A stretch of DNA of 64,000 nucleotides from a virus (IMGVR_UViG_3300023174_000080:1-64000); one strand, 5' to 3'. Positions 39,801 to 52,400 are shown, counted from the stretch's first letter. The notes: generated by a model not told the origin, from the sequence alone. Numbers and translations are program-made.

Positions 39801-42800
39801 CGCAACGGCAATTGGCGGCGGTGGAGGAAACTCTGGAATTAAATATCCTTCTTATATGTTTAAGGATGTATTCCAAAACAATAATTATTATTTAAATTAT
39901 TCTAGCAATGATAAATTATCAGTATTTAATTTTACCGCTTCTCTTAATGGTTATAAACAGCAAAAACTTGATGCTGCTCTAATAGGAGAAAATCTTAGAA
40001 ATAAGGTTTTACAAGCCGAAAAACCGCTTAAAGAAGCAGTTTCCAAATTACTTCTTTATTTTAATGCTAAATTTGTTGTAGAAGTGGCAAAAATGATACC
40101 AAGTGTTACTGAGGACGTGGCCGGTGCATCCTCAGTTGCCCTTGGATTTATGGAAGGCTTTAAAGCGCTAGGTGGGATAGCAGATTTTGTACGTATTTTA
40201 GATATGTATGTTAGAGGAAATGTAGTTAATCTGAATGAGCCAGTTTTAGCTAATGATTTAGATGCTTATTATAAACTTTTAGGTTTTGATAGCGCTCAAG
40301 AAGCTGCCGCTATATATTCTTCAGAAAGTGGTGTACCAATATATTATTTAATAGCAAAAACTTTTTTTGATGATGTAGGCCAATTAAAACCGGATCTAAG
40401 CCAACTTATAAATTATGTTACAACTATTAATACTGGTGAAAATAATTCTATAAATTCTAATATAGAACTTGCAGAAGGCTTAGTGGCTGATTTTCTAAAA
40501 GCTGGAAATTTATACAGAGAAGTAAAAAATTATTATTCTGTTGTTCTTAACACTCTAGTTGCATATCCAAATTATGATATTACATTAAATTCTGGTTTAA
40601 GCAGCTTAGAGATTCCGTTAAATAAAAAAATAATTTTACAAAATGAAGAGATAAAATTAGGCGATCAAACAAACGATACTTATACATTACAAACTTATTT
40701 TAATAATAATTTATATGATATTTACAATTTAGAAATAAAAAAGAATGGCAACAATCACTTAAAAATAAGTGAAACCATACCAGTATCTAAAAATATTTTA
40801 TCTTTTATAACAAAAGAATTAAAAATTGAATCTTTAGAAAATATTAAAAAACATGATATTTATAGTTCTTTTATAAATAAAAAAATAAAACAATATGGAA
40901 AAGATGAAGATTGTTTATTAATAGAAACTTCAAGAGAAGAAGCGATAACTTATGACACTAGTATATTTGATCAAAGAAGAATAAAAATTACAAGAAAAGA
41001 TTATATACAAAATTATAATAATGCTTCACAATATATTTTTAATAATATAAAATCTAACATTTTATCTACTAATGCAAAAACAAATAAATTTTTGTTTCTT
41101 AAATCACTAGCTACTGGAACTATACCAGATTCAGTTATTGCTTTAGAGAGTGGTTCTGATGGAATACCATATACTAAATTTTTAAAATTAGTAATTCCTG
41201 CTACACAGAATCAAATTCTTTGCAATGCTAGACCGCATTATTTAGATATTGATAATATAAAACAAGACACTAAGAAGGAACAACAAAAAAATAATTGCGC
41301 TGACAAAATTATAGATGATAAAATAGCTAAAGGATTACCTATAGATCCAAAAGAAATTGAAGAAATAGAAACAGATGAATCACAAAAAATAATGTCTAAA
41401 GGTATATATCAATTAGCCATAAGATTATTTTTACATGATTTGGTATTAAGAAGCATACCTGTATTTGGATATTATGATCCACAAACATTAAGAGATGAAA
41501 AGTTATTTTGTGACTTTTTATCTGATATGGTTGAAATAGAAATGAGAGGAATGGATAATACATTCTTTAGAATGTTATCTAATTATGTTTTCAAAGTATA
41601 TTTAAAACAAAATCCTTTAAAACAAGATGAAGTAATAACAGAATCTAAAAAAATTGATTTAAGAAGAAAAGCTTTGAGGGCGGCTGTAAAAGAAGAATTA
41701 AAATCTGCTGTATTGCCAAAGTTAGCTAAAAGAATTGATATTGATACAAATATTGATTTAATTAATTCTTATCCAAAAGATAAAACAATAAAATTAATTG
41801 ATATTTATGACGATATTCAAAACTTTAATCAATATATAAAATTCTATAATAATTCAATATATATAAAAATAATTGATAATAAATTAAAGAAATCAACAGA
41901 AACTTATTATATAAAAATTTTTCAAAGCAAAAGCTCGGATCCAAATAAAATATGGATGGATTTTGTATCTACTACGGAACATGATTTGTTATTTAAATAT
42001 TTATTCCCCGTTACTCAATATTTAACAACCATTTCTATTACATCTATTTTAGCTACTTCTACAAGAAAGCAAATAATTGATGCTTTTAGAGATACAAAGA
42101 AAAAGCTTATAAGAATAGCTAAATCGGTTCAAGCTAATGGAAGACAAATTAGTTTTGATCCAATGAATCCTCAAGATATGGAAAATAGTAATCCTTTAAA
42201 TGAGGTATGGAAATTTATTCTTACAGCTTTATTAAAGACGCCTTATAATATTGCTAAAGCGTTTGCAGAAGGAACAGAACCTAATTTAGCTATTATAACT
42301 ACAGTATTTAAACTAGCAAGAGCGTTTGAACCAAGATTACCGTCCCTATTGATACCAGCAGCTTCTATCCCATCGGCTTTATTGCCGCCACCAATAGGCT
42401 TCTTACCAGCAGTTAACCCAATACTGTTCTGGATATATCACGCTACTCTAATGTGGTTCGATGATCCATATAAGGATATTCTAGAATCTAGTAAACAGCA
42501 GTTCTTTGATCAATTAAGTAATGGTAATATGTCTAACGTAAATTGTGACGATGTAATCAATCAAGATCGTTTCTATTTAGATAAAAATAATAAACCAGTA
42601 ACTATAGAACCAATAAGTGGAAAATATGACTTATATTATGGCAAAGGTTATGAAGCTGGTTCTTTAAAAACTATAGAAGATATTTTAAAGGATACAGAAA
42701 AACAACAAAAAGCTAGAGCAGATGCTGAAGCAAAAAAGGCTAATGAAAAATTAGAAGAAGAAAAGAGCGCAATAATTGATAGAAGGGACGCAAAAAACAA

Positions 42801-42816
42801 TCCAAAGAATAATTAA
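36823..42816 (+). CDS. giant baseplate/tail structural protein (1,997 residues)
   Basis: A 1,997-residue protein without signal sequence. The first 90 residues (LNIRKYPAFP, DYGLGYNGLWSRVYV, YVMTSGLVEK) look like a bacterial SH3 domain. After it come long alpha/beta stretches, an acidic Asp-rich linker at about 690-760, a second half with many Asn/Lys-rich helices, an Ala/Pro-rich hydrophobic segment (about 1838-1880), and a Lys/Glu coiled C-terminus. No catalytic motif was seen. The place directly before the gp25- and gp6-like genes argues for a baseplate hub or wedge component. Confidence 0.7.
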   Translation: MYNLNIRKYPAFPTVATHTVVGSKFFIESQENLPAIPLVIDRNTKTLDNVEVTLLDYGLGYNGLWSRVYVHNQDGSKTLGYVMTSGLVEKPEAKLNPLFEYNPDNSLASKLVEGIDWKKATPQTSIDDEKNGCKIVVWEFPEVTDFQNVDLSEKLAEAYEKGVKFLLSEQGYSLRQKDKVNKLLYGYYAFARAEEFSIDPRPCSCLKVLVAISKRFLLSSAIDLNKKEKNEEYEDLEKTIVEEETDDQNTIEPIKFVEKKFNNFKEFKKFFCILGGTIATYNSVLEQKEWDLGEATLNFQDEFSDIKKYFKIIGQFLRLNSPKSFVTEDKIGEFIATVFAVDLESTIEKFSLQITPTDYAEWRGDLTLVINPNNYSIANIIHNLDGKQVSLNKELLTFLKNETIQNGTIVNYLLTFNPDKDGPNDNGKQILLNNWNNNNFNLFDINDSTSIKGAFSIYGGIAPFLMDTFDGQTQVFLKDKHYPSIEATPLGLDIENCITTEIQNLQDIARDKLPATAELYAKRKQKAIDEQPKIEANVFSTSLLDLSNVVDPNFRILFGIDEPPGDNKKQKFFNYVAVAQSLDWAKYLAFASQCLSKKINPNDYQEIIKKYGSAKKFIENLLLATLCNPFLTNGLKIINGFQIPTIQTNNSLQALAEAIQQGIIDLLKEVIQEGIKAALKAAADACVDDPNADYGGAAPADGEDPFEDPLSAAIDDPDLNDLLGDLFGDLKDDKGLLDDDAKQEAKDKLKNLLDDISSCLSANEFCRLLKGYSVNDEVIQFIMALAKRKFGPPLSNRFNNKDYIYRFFKTLGSKIDLTICEDILNNEVPKTANLLCDDGKLQNLRRKILEDTNLPKDAIDDLLNALKEKEKQNLEKVLGLLNSDNPFDFSKAPDLLCSILPNGQTIAPPKESYNKIIDALFDPVYTKFNEEAEEWYKTTYSLSSSAPQMMRFDEATGQFAINQQQSTGALTDLIKASFESDPEKRKKANSFDAATAIGGGGGNSGIKYPSYMFKDVFQNNNYYLNYSSNDKLSVFNFTASLNGYKQQKLDAALIGENLRNKVLQAEKPLKEAVSKLLLYFNAKFVVEVAKMIPSVTEDVAGASSVALGFMEGFKALGGIADFVRILDMYVRGNVVNLNEPVLANDLDAYYKLLGFDSAQEAAAIYSSESGVPIYYLIAKTFFDDVGQLKPDLSQLINYVTTINTGENNSINSNIELAEGLVADFLKAGNLYREVKNYYSVVLNTLVAYPNYDITLNSGLSSLEIPLNKKIILQNEEIKLGDQTNDTYTLQTYFNNNLYDIYNLEIKKNGNNHLKISETIPVSKNILSFITKELKIESLENIKKHDIYSSFINKKIKQYGKDEDCLLIETSREEAITYDTSIFDQRRIKITRKDYIQNYNNASQYIFNNIKSNILSTNAKTNKFLFLKSLATGTIPDSVIALESGSDGIPYTKFLKLVIPATQNQILCNARPHYLDIDNIKQDTKKEQQKNNCADKIIDDKIAKGLPIDPKEIEEIETDESQKIMSKGIYQLAIRLFLHDLVLRSIPVFGYYDPQTLRDEKLFCDFLSDMVEIEMRGMDNTFFRMLSNYVFKVYLKQNPLKQDEVITESKKIDLRRKALRAAVKEELKSAVLPKLAKRIDIDTNIDLINSYPKDKTIKLIDIYDDIQNFNQYIKFYNNSIYIKIIDNKLKKSTETYYIKIFQSKSSDPNKIWMDFVSTTEHDLLFKYLFPVTQYLTTISITSILATSTRKQIIDAFRDTKKKLIRIAKSVQANGRQISFDPMNPQDMENSNPLNEVWKFILTALLKTPYNIAKAFAEGTEPNLAIITTVFKLARAFEPRLPSLLIPAASIPSALLPPPIGFLPAVNPILFWIYHATLMWFDDPYKDILESSKQQFFDQLSNGNMSNVNCDDVINQDRFYLDKNNKPVTIEPISGKYDLYYGKGYEAGSLKTIEDILKDTEKQQKARADAEAKKANEKLEEEKSAIIDRRDAKNNPKNN

Positions 42817-42831
42817 TTAGAGGAAAAATAA

Positions 42832-43206
42832 ATGCAAGGTTATTCACCAAAATTACCATTATTACAAAATGAAGAAGATGGGGTTTATAGTTTAAATAAA
42901 ACAATATTAGATACCGCAAGACAAAATTTAAAAATGCTCTTATTAACAAGTCCCGGCGAAAGATTAATGGATAAAAATTTTGGAGTTGGATTAAAAAACT
43001 ATATTTTTTCTCAAGACACCCGCGATGTTAGAAGTTCCATAGAAAGTAATATTTTAAAACAAGTTTCTAGATATTTAAGTTATATTACTATTAATGAAAT
43101 AATATTTTCTGAACCTAATTCTAATGATGAAAATATATTATTTTTAACTATTAGATATAGTATTCGTACTTTAAATACAAATGACGAGTTAAATATTACT
43201 ATATAA
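42832..43206 (+). CDS. gp25-like baseplate wedge protein
   Basis: A 124-residue protein of the gp25 family found in T4-like phages and type VI secretion sheaths. The characteristic segment ARQNLKMLLLTSPGERLMD followed by FGVGLKNYIF is clear. It helps start sheath assembly at the baseplate. AGAGGA precedes the ATG. Confidence 0.92.
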   Translation: MQGYSPKLPLLQNEEDGVYSLNKTILDTARQNLKMLLLTSPGERLMDKNFGVGLKNYIFSQDTRDVRSSIESNILKQVSRYLSYITINEIIFSEPNSNDENILFLTIRYSIRTLNTNDELNITI

Positions 43207-43232
43207 TCTAATTATGTTATTGAGGAAATAAC

Positions 43233-45038
43233 ATGTCTAAGAAAATAATACCTATTAAATACACAAGTAGAGATTTTCAATCTATAAAAAATGATTTAAT
43301 AGAGCACGCTAAAAGATACTACCCAGACTCTTATAAAGATTTTAATCAGGCAACATTCGGTTCTTTGATGCTAGATACTGTTTCTTATGTTGGTGATATT
43401 TTATCTTTTTATTTAGATTATCAAGCTAATGAGTCTTTTTTGGATACAGCGGCAGAATTTGAAAATATTATAAAACTTGGTAAACAAACTGGTTATAAAT
43501 TTGCTAGTGCAAATTCTTCAACTGGCGTTGCTACATTTTATATTTCCATCCCAGCTAACATAGATTCTTTGGGTCCAAATTATGATTATGCGCCAGTATT
43601 AAAAAAAGGTAGCACTTTTTCTACAAAAAATAATATAAAATTTATACTTAATGAAGATGTAAGATTCGATAATCCGCAAAATGAAAAAAGGCCAAGCTTA
43701 TTTGATCCTGTTACTGGTCGTCCGACATATTATGCTGTTAAAGCAAAAGGCAGTGTTATTTCAGGAGTAATAAGTTCGGAACAAATAACCATTGGAAGTT
43801 ACGAAAGATTTAAAAAGATTTCTTTGTCAGAATTGGATATTGTAGAAATACTATCTGTTTTTGATTCTGAAGGTAATGAATACTATGAAGTTGATTATTT
43901 ATCACAAAATATTATTTATAAATCAATTACTAATAGAGATCCAAATTCTTCCATATTAGCAAAAGAAATATTAAAGCCTATTTTAGTACCAAGAAGATTT
44001 TCTGTAGATAGAAGCCTAAGAACTACTTCATTGCAGTTTGGGGCTAGCTCAGATGTTGTAGTAGATTCAGAAAATAACATGGTTGCTGAACCAACTAACG
44101 TAGTACTAAATATATTTGGAAAAGAGTATATTTCAAATGATAATTTTGATCCAACAAAATTATTAAATAGTGATAAGTTTGGTATTGCTCCATCTAATAC
44201 AGTTTTAACTGTCACTTATAGATATAATAACTCAAATAGTCCAGTTAATTTTCCAATAAATTCTTTAAATAAAGTGATTGGACCCATTTTTGAATTTGCT
44301 AATGAACAACAATTAGATAGATTAGTATTAGAAGCGGTTAGAAATAGCCTAGAAGCCAATAACGATACTGCTTTATTAGGTGATACCGATATTATTGATT
44401 CTGATGAACTAAAGAGAAGAATTGAAAATTCGTTTTCTTCACAAAGCAGAGCGGTAACTGCTCAAGATTATATATCATTAGTATATAATATGCCAAGAAA
44501 GTTTGGTTCTGTTAAAAGAGCGGCAATATATAGAGATGATAATTCATTAAAAAGAAACTTAAATCTATTTGTTTTATGCGAAGATCAAGATGGTTTATTA
44601 ACTGCTCCTAATCAATTAGTAAAAAATAATATAAAAACTTGGTTATTACGTAATAAAATGATTAATGATACAATAGATATTTTAGATGGTAAAGTTGTAA
44701 ATTATGGTATCAATTTCGTTGCAGTTGGCAATAGCGGAATGTCAAAATATGATATTTTAAATGATGCTATTAATCAATTAAAAGCTGATTTGTCGATGAC
44801 ACCAGACTTTGGTGAGCAACTATCTATATCAAATATCTACACTAGTCTTAAAAAGGTAAATGGAATAATAGATGTTGTATCGGTAGAAATAGTACCAAAA
44901 TTATTTGATACTTATTCCGATGCACAATTTGACTTTAAGAAAAATACAACATCTGACGAAAGATATATTAATGTTCCATTAAATGTTGTCATGGAATTAA
45001 AATATCCAGATAGCGATATAAAAGGAACTATATTGTAA
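43233..45038 (+). CDS. gp6/baseplate-J-like wedge protein
   Basis: A 601-residue baseplate wedge protein. The N-terminus, YTSRDFQSIKNDL and ATFGSLMLDTVSYVGDILSFY, is typical of T4 gp6-like proteins, and the C-terminal third (SRAVTAQDYISLVYNMP, SISNIYTSLKKVNGI) matches the baseplate-J core. With gp25 and gp53-like partners it forms the wedge of the contractile-tail baseplate. It ends on a TAATG overlap with the next gene. Confidence 0.92.
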   Translation: MSKKIIPIKYTSRDFQSIKNDLIEHAKRYYPDSYKDFNQATFGSLMLDTVSYVGDILSFYLDYQANESFLDTAAEFENIIKLGKQTGYKFASANSSTGVATFYISIPANIDSLGPNYDYAPVLKKGSTFSTKNNIKFILNEDVRFDNPQNEKRPSLFDPVTGRPTYYAVKAKGSVISGVISSEQITIGSYERFKKISLSELDIVEILSVFDSEGNEYYEVDYLSQNIIYKSITNRDPNSSILAKEILKPILVPRRFSVDRSLRTTSLQFGASSDVVVDSENNMVAEPTNVVLNIFGKEYISNDNFDPTKLLNSDKFGIAPSNTVLTVTYRYNNSNSPVNFPINSLNKVIGPIFEFANEQQLDRLVLEAVRNSLEANNDTALLGDTDIIDSDELKRRIENSFSSQSRAVTAQDYISLVYNMPRKFGSVKRAAIYRDDNSLKRNLNLFVLCEDQDGLLTAPNQLVKNNIKTWLLRNKMINDTIDILDGKVVNYGINFVAVGNSGMSKYDILNDAINQLKADLSMTPDFGEQLSISNIYTSLKKVNGIIDVVSVEIVPKLFDTYSDAQFDFKKNTTSDERYINVPLNVVMELKYPDSDIKGTIL

Positions 45039-46468
45039 TGTCTATAAAAAAATATATTGCTAGTAAAGATAATACTATAACTAATGCTTTTATGGAGAAT
45101 TTAATTAAGCGTGGAACCGATGCCAATATGGGTGCATCCGATTCATTAGAAGTATTTTCTATCTACGCTCAAGCTTCAACTTCTTCTCTAGAAAACACTA
45201 GAATGCTAGTACAGTTTCCTATAAATGAGATTTCTGCAAGTAGATTCTCAGGCTCTTTACCCGCTAGCGGAAATGTATCATTTTATTTACGTTTATATAA
45301 CGTTGAACATCCTTTTTCTGTACCAAGAAATTTTACTTTAACTATTAATCCAGTTTCTAAATCTTGGGAAGAAGGCTATGGATTGGACATGGAAGGTTAT
45401 ACTGATAGAGGCTTTGTGTCTGGTTCCGGCGGTTATGGAAGCACATGGATAATGGCTGGAAGTTCATCAATGTGGTTGAATCAAGGCGGTGATTATATTA
45501 CTGGTTCAGGATATGATTACGAATACTTTTTTACTAGCGGGCTAGAAGATATAGAGCTAAATATAACCTCTTTAACCGAAAAATGGTTATCTGGTGAATT
45601 ACAAAATAATGGATTATTAATCAAACTTTCATCATCTTTAGAAGATGGTTCAAGAAAAGAAAGTTTCTATACAAAGAAGTTTTCTGCGCGAGGATCAGAA
45701 TTCTACATGCGTAGACCCTGCTTAGAAGCTCGTTGGGATCCATCTGTAACTGATGATAGAAATAACTTCTATGCTTCTAGTAGTCTATTGTCGCCAGATG
45801 ATAATAAAATGAATATATATTTTTATAATAAAATAAATGGTAAATTAAAAAACATATATTTAAATCCCATTCCAGTTGTTAAATTCTTTACTGATGACAA
45901 TTATCTTTCTGAGATAAATCCAACGTATCTTACTGTTTCCAATCCAGAAGTAGGAATTTACAAGGCTACTGTTATTTTGGATACTACCGCTTCTGCTATA
46001 TACGAAAAATGGTGTAATCCATTATTAACTTCTAGTGTATATTTCTCTAGCTCTTTTGATGTTTTAAAAAGAGAAGCAGATATTAGCAGTGAGATGAATC
46101 AATATGTAATTAATATTAAAAATATGAAGTCTTCATATATGCAAAATGAACAGGCAAGATTTAATATTTTTGTTCGTGAGCGTGATTGGCAGCCAAATAT
46201 TTACACAGTAGCATATAATAATGTAGAAAATACATCAATTCCTAATTTATATTATAAAATTTTTAGATTTAATGATAATTATACAGTAGTTGATTATTCC
46301 ACAGGTTCTATAGCATATACTAAAACTTCATATGATTCAAATGGAAATTATTTTGATTTAGATATGAATATTCTTGAAAAAGATTATGGATATGGTATAA
46401 AATTAGCTTTGTGGGATGGCGTACAATTATCAGAATTCAAAGAAACATTTAAATTTAGGGTTGATTAA
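45038..46468 (+). CDS. tail/baseplate protein with DNRLRE-like domain
   Basis: A 476-residue protein. The first 240 residues have the strand pattern of a DNRLRE/CBM-like beta-sandwich: DNTITNAF, SLEVFSIYAQ, RMLVQFPI, SFYLRLY and VSKSWEEGYGLD. The second half has Ig-like repeats of tail proteins. It is probably a peripheral baseplate or adhesin-connecting protein. The family was inferred by eye. Confidence 0.6.
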   Translation: MSIKKYIASKDNTITNAFMENLIKRGTDANMGASDSLEVFSIYAQASTSSLENTRMLVQFPINEISASRFSGSLPASGNVSFYLRLYNVEHPFSVPRNFTLTINPVSKSWEEGYGLDMEGYTDRGFVSGSGGYGSTWIMAGSSSMWLNQGGDYITGSGYDYEYFFTSGLEDIELNITSLTEKWLSGELQNNGLLIKLSSSLEDGSRKESFYTKKFSARGSEFYMRRPCLEARWDPSVTDDRNNFYASSSLLSPDDNKMNIYFYNKINGKLKNIYLNPIPVVKFFTDDNYLSEINPTYLTVSNPEVGIYKATVILDTTASAIYEKWCNPLLTSSVYFSSSFDVLKREADISSEMNQYVINIKNMKSSYMQNEQARFNIFVRERDWQPNIYTVAYNNVENTSIPNLYYKIFRFNDNYTVVDYSTGSIAYTKTSYDSNGNYFDLDMNILEKDYGYGIKLALWDGVQLSEFKETFKFRVD

Positions 46469-46470
46469 AT

Positions 46471-49400
46471 ATGTCACTTAAAGACCTCTTTAGTAATAAT
46501 TCAGGACAAGTAGTAATAAATAAATCTTTAGAAGATTTAAATAGAGAAGCGCAAACAGAAAATTATTTAGATTCTTTAATAGAAAATAACGAGAGGTATC
46601 TTCCAAACGTTGACTTTTCTGATCCTGTTAATTTTGCTAGATATGGCTCTGCTGAAAAATATTACGTAGACGGCATAAAAAATATTTATCAACATTATCC
46701 ATATGATGGTTCCAAAAAAGAAAAATTAGATTGGCGTAATCGTGCATCGCAAATAGATTTATATATATTAGATAATATCTATCCAAAATCAGTTGGTTAT
46801 GTAAATTTAAGTAGTTCTGTTTCTTTATCAACCGTTTCCGGTTTGCGTTCTTCTTCTCTACCTCAATATGTTTCTATTAAAGGCGGTCCAAATGTTTCAT
46901 CTACCGGACAATTTTCCTTATCAAACATATACGACCCAGCAAATAATCGTGAAAGTAATTTATCGATTAATGGATTTGGAAATACAGTAGAATTCTGGTT
47001 TAAAGATGAAGTATCATCTTCTAATACAAATTATAATTCTTCTTATGCATTATTTGATTTATGGAACAGCATTACTGCCTCATCAGCTGATTACTCTCGC
47101 TTAACAATAGCAAAAATAAGTGGTTCAAATAAGTTTGCCGTAACATATCGTTCCGGTTCAAGCGGTATAACAAATGAAACAATAGATTATACATTTGATT
47201 CATCTGCTTGGCATCATTATGCTTTCTCTTTCTCACCTTTTAATACAAGTGATTTATTAGTTAGCTTATATATTGATGGCGTTCTTGTAAAGTCAGAACA
47301 ATATTCTTCGTCTGCTATTTCATCAGCCAACAATAATAATGCTATAGCATATATCGGAGCCTTAAGGGCGAGTATTGTTTCTGCTGATTCTTCACATCAA
47401 GGATTGGGAGCTTCATACGGCTCTTATGATGAATTCCGCTTTTGGAAGAAATGCAGAAATCCACAAGAAATATATCGTAACTGGTTTTTATCAGTAGATG
47501 GCGGTTCTAATACTGATGATTCAAACATAGATCTAGGAGTATATTTGAAGTTCAACGAAGGCATAGTCAATACAGCCTCTGTAAGTGAAATAGATAAAAT
47601 CTGTATTGATTATTCTGGTCGTATATCGAATGGCGCATTAGTAAATTATTCAGTCGGTACAAAGATAACAAGTTCCGCAGTAGATGAATATTTTGGTGAA
47701 ACAAAAGAAGAAAAAGATATAATTATTTTCTCTTCTAATCCTCTCGTCCAACAAGCTATACAAACCTACGGTAATATAGGTTTTGCATATGATCAAACAA
47801 ACATCTCTAGTATTTATAAGAGTCTACCATCTTGGATTACAGAAGAAAATGAAAAGCAAGAGTTAGAAGATCTGCCAAGTTTAATACAAATAATTTCTAG
47901 TTATTTTGACACTTTACATATTCAAATTGAAAATGTAAATAAAATTAAAAATCTAGAGTATACTCAAGATTCAGAAAAGCCAAAACCATTCGCTAAACAG
48001 CTATTAACATCCCACGGTTTTGATAATTTAGAATTATTTACTGATACAACCTTCTTGGAAAAAGTACTTTCAAGAAATGAAAATGCACAATTTGAAAAAA
48101 ATCTCTCTGATATAAAAAATACAATTTATCAAAATATATATAATAACTTAGCTTATATTTATAAAAGTAAGGGAACTGAAAAATCACTTAGAAACTTAAT
48201 CCGTTGTTTTGGTGTTGATGATGAATTAATAAAAATTAATTTATATTCAGATAATACAAAATACGATATATCAGATAAGTTTATTTATTCCTCTGTACCA
48301 AAAAAGTTTGTAGATTTTAATAATCCAGATAGATATGATGGTTATGTATATCAAAAGAGAAAGTCCACAGATTTAACAAATACTAAATCTTATATCCCAT
48401 CTACTGATTCTGGATCAATAGTTTATATTCCTATAACAGTACAGGCTGAAGTTATATTTCCAAAACAATTACCAATAGAAAGTACCGGATACTTTACAGT
48501 AGATTTTATAACTTCTTCTTTGTTTGGTGCTCATACAGCTAATCAAAATGATTCTATTTATACTTGGGGTAATGATGAGTTTAATTTTCAAGTATATTCA
48601 ATTAGAGAAAAAGTAGGAAGTCCAAATACTTATTTCTTAGCTACTGGCTCTTTCTCTGGTAGCGGATTTGCCTTATCATCTAGCATTTATAAAGATGTAT
48701 ATGATAATCAAAAATGGAATTTTGCTTTAAAAATTAAACCAAATAAATATGATCAAGTAAATATCGCTAACGGAAGTCAAATTACGGATTATTCAGTTGA
48801 ATTCGTTGGTTATAATTCGTTGGCTGATTCTGTTGATAATGTATTTAATATTTCTACTAATATTTCTCAAAGTAATATGGTTAGTGCGTTGACAAAACAT
48901 AAGAGACTTTATGTTGGTTCACATTACCAAGACTTTGATAATACACAATTATTATGCAAAACAGATGTTAAGATTTCCTCATTAAGATTTTGGTATGATT
49001 ATTTAACTGATGAAGAAATTAAATTGCATTCTTTTGAATCAACTAATTTTGGAAGAAATAACCCAAATTGGAATCCAGATTATTTCCTTTCGATATCATC
49101 AGATAGGGTATTTACTAAATCAGATACTCTTGCCCTTAATTGGGATTTTAGTAATGTATCTTCTTCTGATTCTAACGGACAGTTTATAGTAGAAGATTTA
49201 ACTTCTGGTTCTTTACAGGAAGCATCCTCAAACGAATTTGGCTGGTTTAGCGGTTTAGTTGGTTATCAATATCCCGGCTTTGCTGATGAATTCTTAGAAA
49301 ATGATGATCAGGTAGTAAACAAAGAATATGTCTTATCAGCCAAGAAACAAAATCCAGAAATTATAAATGGTAATGATTTAATACAAACCCCAGATACCGA

Positions 49401-52400
49401 TGACGTTACTAGAATAAAAGATTCTAAAGCTATTACTTATTATTTATCAATTGAAAAGAGCATGGCTCAAGTAGTAAATGATGAAATAATGAACTGGTTT
49501 GCAACAATTAAAGGATATAATAATTTAATTGGAGAACCTGTTGAAAGATATAAAGCAGAATATTCTGGCCTTAGACAAATGCGAGAAATATTCTTTAAAA
49601 ATATTGGTAGTACATTAAATTTTGAGAAGTTCTTTGAATTTTATAAATGGATTGATTCTTCATTATCTAATATAATTGAACAACTAATTCCTCTATCGAC
49701 GAACGCTTCTACAAAAGTTAGAAACATGGTTGAAAGTCATATGTTGGAAAGAAGCAAATATGAAAATAAAACTCCAACAATTGAATTTAAGGGTGAGCCA
49801 AGATCATATCCAATTGTTTCGCATCTTCAATATAATTATAAAGAACAAGCTGCCTATCCAAATAATCTAAATTCAGAAGTGCTTATTAGTCGTTATTATA
49901 CGGATAAGCCATTATGGCTAAAGCAACGTATTCAAAGAACTGATGTTATCGTAAGTTCTTCGTTAGAGCCACAAAATGATATAGATAGAGAGATAATTCG
50001 TCAGGTTATTAATCAAAATAATATTGATAAATTACCAACCTTATTCTCTTCGGATACTGCCTATGAAGGCAGAAACGATGTAAGCCGCGTATTTACTAAA
50101 ACATATAGAATAATAGGTGATACATTATATAACTTAGAAGATACATTAACATTCGGAAACATATCTAACAATAGAATAAATTCACAATTTTTATTCGCCT
50201 CCGCAAGCGTTACTGCATCAGGCCAAGTAGTTCAGCCATTGGTTAAAAAAGGTAATTATTTAAACACATATGAGTTTGTTCAAATGTCCAGCAGAACAAA
50301 CAATAATAAATCTTTTATTGATTTAACTGGTTCTATATTTGCCGTTTCTGGTACAAATATACTAGGATTTACAGATAGAACATTACCTGTAAGAGCGGCA
50401 TACAAAAATATATTTGTTGAAAGATTTAGTGCCCCCGGTGGTCCAGAAGTATTATCACGCGGGACTTTAGATAAAAACGCAGAAGAATATTCAGCATATA
50501 ATTCATTAAATTATAGAAATTTCAGAGTTAGAAAAAATCTAAATAAATGGTTAGCAGAAACATCTAGTATTGATTCTGAAAATCCATCTTTACATAAGAA
50601 CGCTGATAACATTGCTAGATATCCCGGTGATGATAACAACTCTTATACTAATACACAAAACGATAATGCATTTATAAGTCACGCCATCCCCAGAAGCGAT
50701 TATCAATATTCATGGATTACATCTTCCATGCAATCAAATAATTTATTTAGCGGTTATTCTTCTAAATATACTAACTTAGATATACAATATACATTTGTTT
50801 CTGGAAATGTTTCTGGCTCTTCTATAGTTGATTTTGTTGGTTTGAATACAACTATTCCAAAAACAATTAATACATCATCCAATACTTTATCTTCTGTTAA
50901 CGCTGTTATAGATGTGAACAAATATTTGTCAAATATTAACGGTCCATATCAACATCCAACTTGGAAGCAAATTCGCGGTGGTGAATCTTTACTTTCAAGA
51001 GTATCTAGAAAAAATAACAAAATACTAGTACAAGATACGCCGATTTTAAAAACAAAAATTGTTAACAATGTAGTAGTTCCATATATTGAAAGAACAAGTC
51101 AAACATTTACATCATATAAAGAAATGCCAGTTTCCTATAACAAACCTATGACGCATGTTATAGATATTTCCGGCTCTGATAGTTTAATAGAAACAATCAG
51201 CACTTATGATAATAACAAGGAAAGATTCTCTAATGAACTCTTAGGTAATACTTTAGGAATTGATGCTAAAGAAACTCCTGAATATCATGATATATTGAGT
51301 AATCTTGAAAAAGGATTATTTGAACCAAAGCCGGAAATAGTAGAAATAAAATATGAAAATATGGCTTATCCAAATAATACATATGTTGGTTCAGCTGACG
51401 TTCGTTTACGCGATAATTATGAAGATTTTATCGATAATACCGGTAGTATTGTTAATGCTCGTACATTCTGGAGAGATAGTATTGATGAACGCGCAAGAGC
51501 TAGCGTAACAGAAGATATTTATGAAAATTTAAACACTTCTTATGAACAAATAAATAATGATTATTTATTTTATCCTTATAATAATGAAAACAGCAATGAA
51601 ACGATATTAATTAATCAAAATAATTGTTTTAGAGAAAGTATCTTGTCTTTAGATAGTTATATGACCAGCTCATATAGTAGTCAAAATATTGGTATTTATA
51701 TTCCGTCGAATCCAATAGCAGATGGGACATATAATAATATTGCTTTTACCAATGATGGCTATTCGTGGACAAATATGAATTTATCTATGAGTAATGATGT
51801 TAAAGCCATAGTAAGTAATGTATATAATAATGATATATACATTGGTGGATCCTTTACTTCTGTAAATGGAAATTCAGTAAGAGCAATAATAAAATGGAAC
51901 AACGGATTAACCTCTTCAGTTGGAACTATAATAAGTGGAGAAATAAATACATTAGTATCTGGCAATAATGGAATTTATGCAGGTGGAACATTTGTTACAA
52001 GCACTGGGCAAAGTAGAATAGCTAGATGGGATGGAACTGCTTGGAATAATGTTGGAAGCGGTTTAAGTAATACGGTTTTAACATTATTCAGTGCCAGTAG
52101 CGGTTTATATGCTGGAGGTATATGGACTACTAATACCGGTTCTCGTATAGCTAAGTTTGACGGAATAGCTTGGAGTGCAATTGGTGGAGGTATATCTGAT
52201 CAAGTTTATAGTATATTTTCTAATAGTTCTGGTTTATATGCTGGTACCAGAACGACGGCTAGAAATGGCTATTTAACTAAATATAATACTTCTACTTTAA
52301 CTTGGAATTCACTTGGAAGCGTTGGTACAGTTTATTCTATTACTCAAGGACCAACAACAACTAATTTATATTTAGGGATTGACTCTACTTCTTATTATGG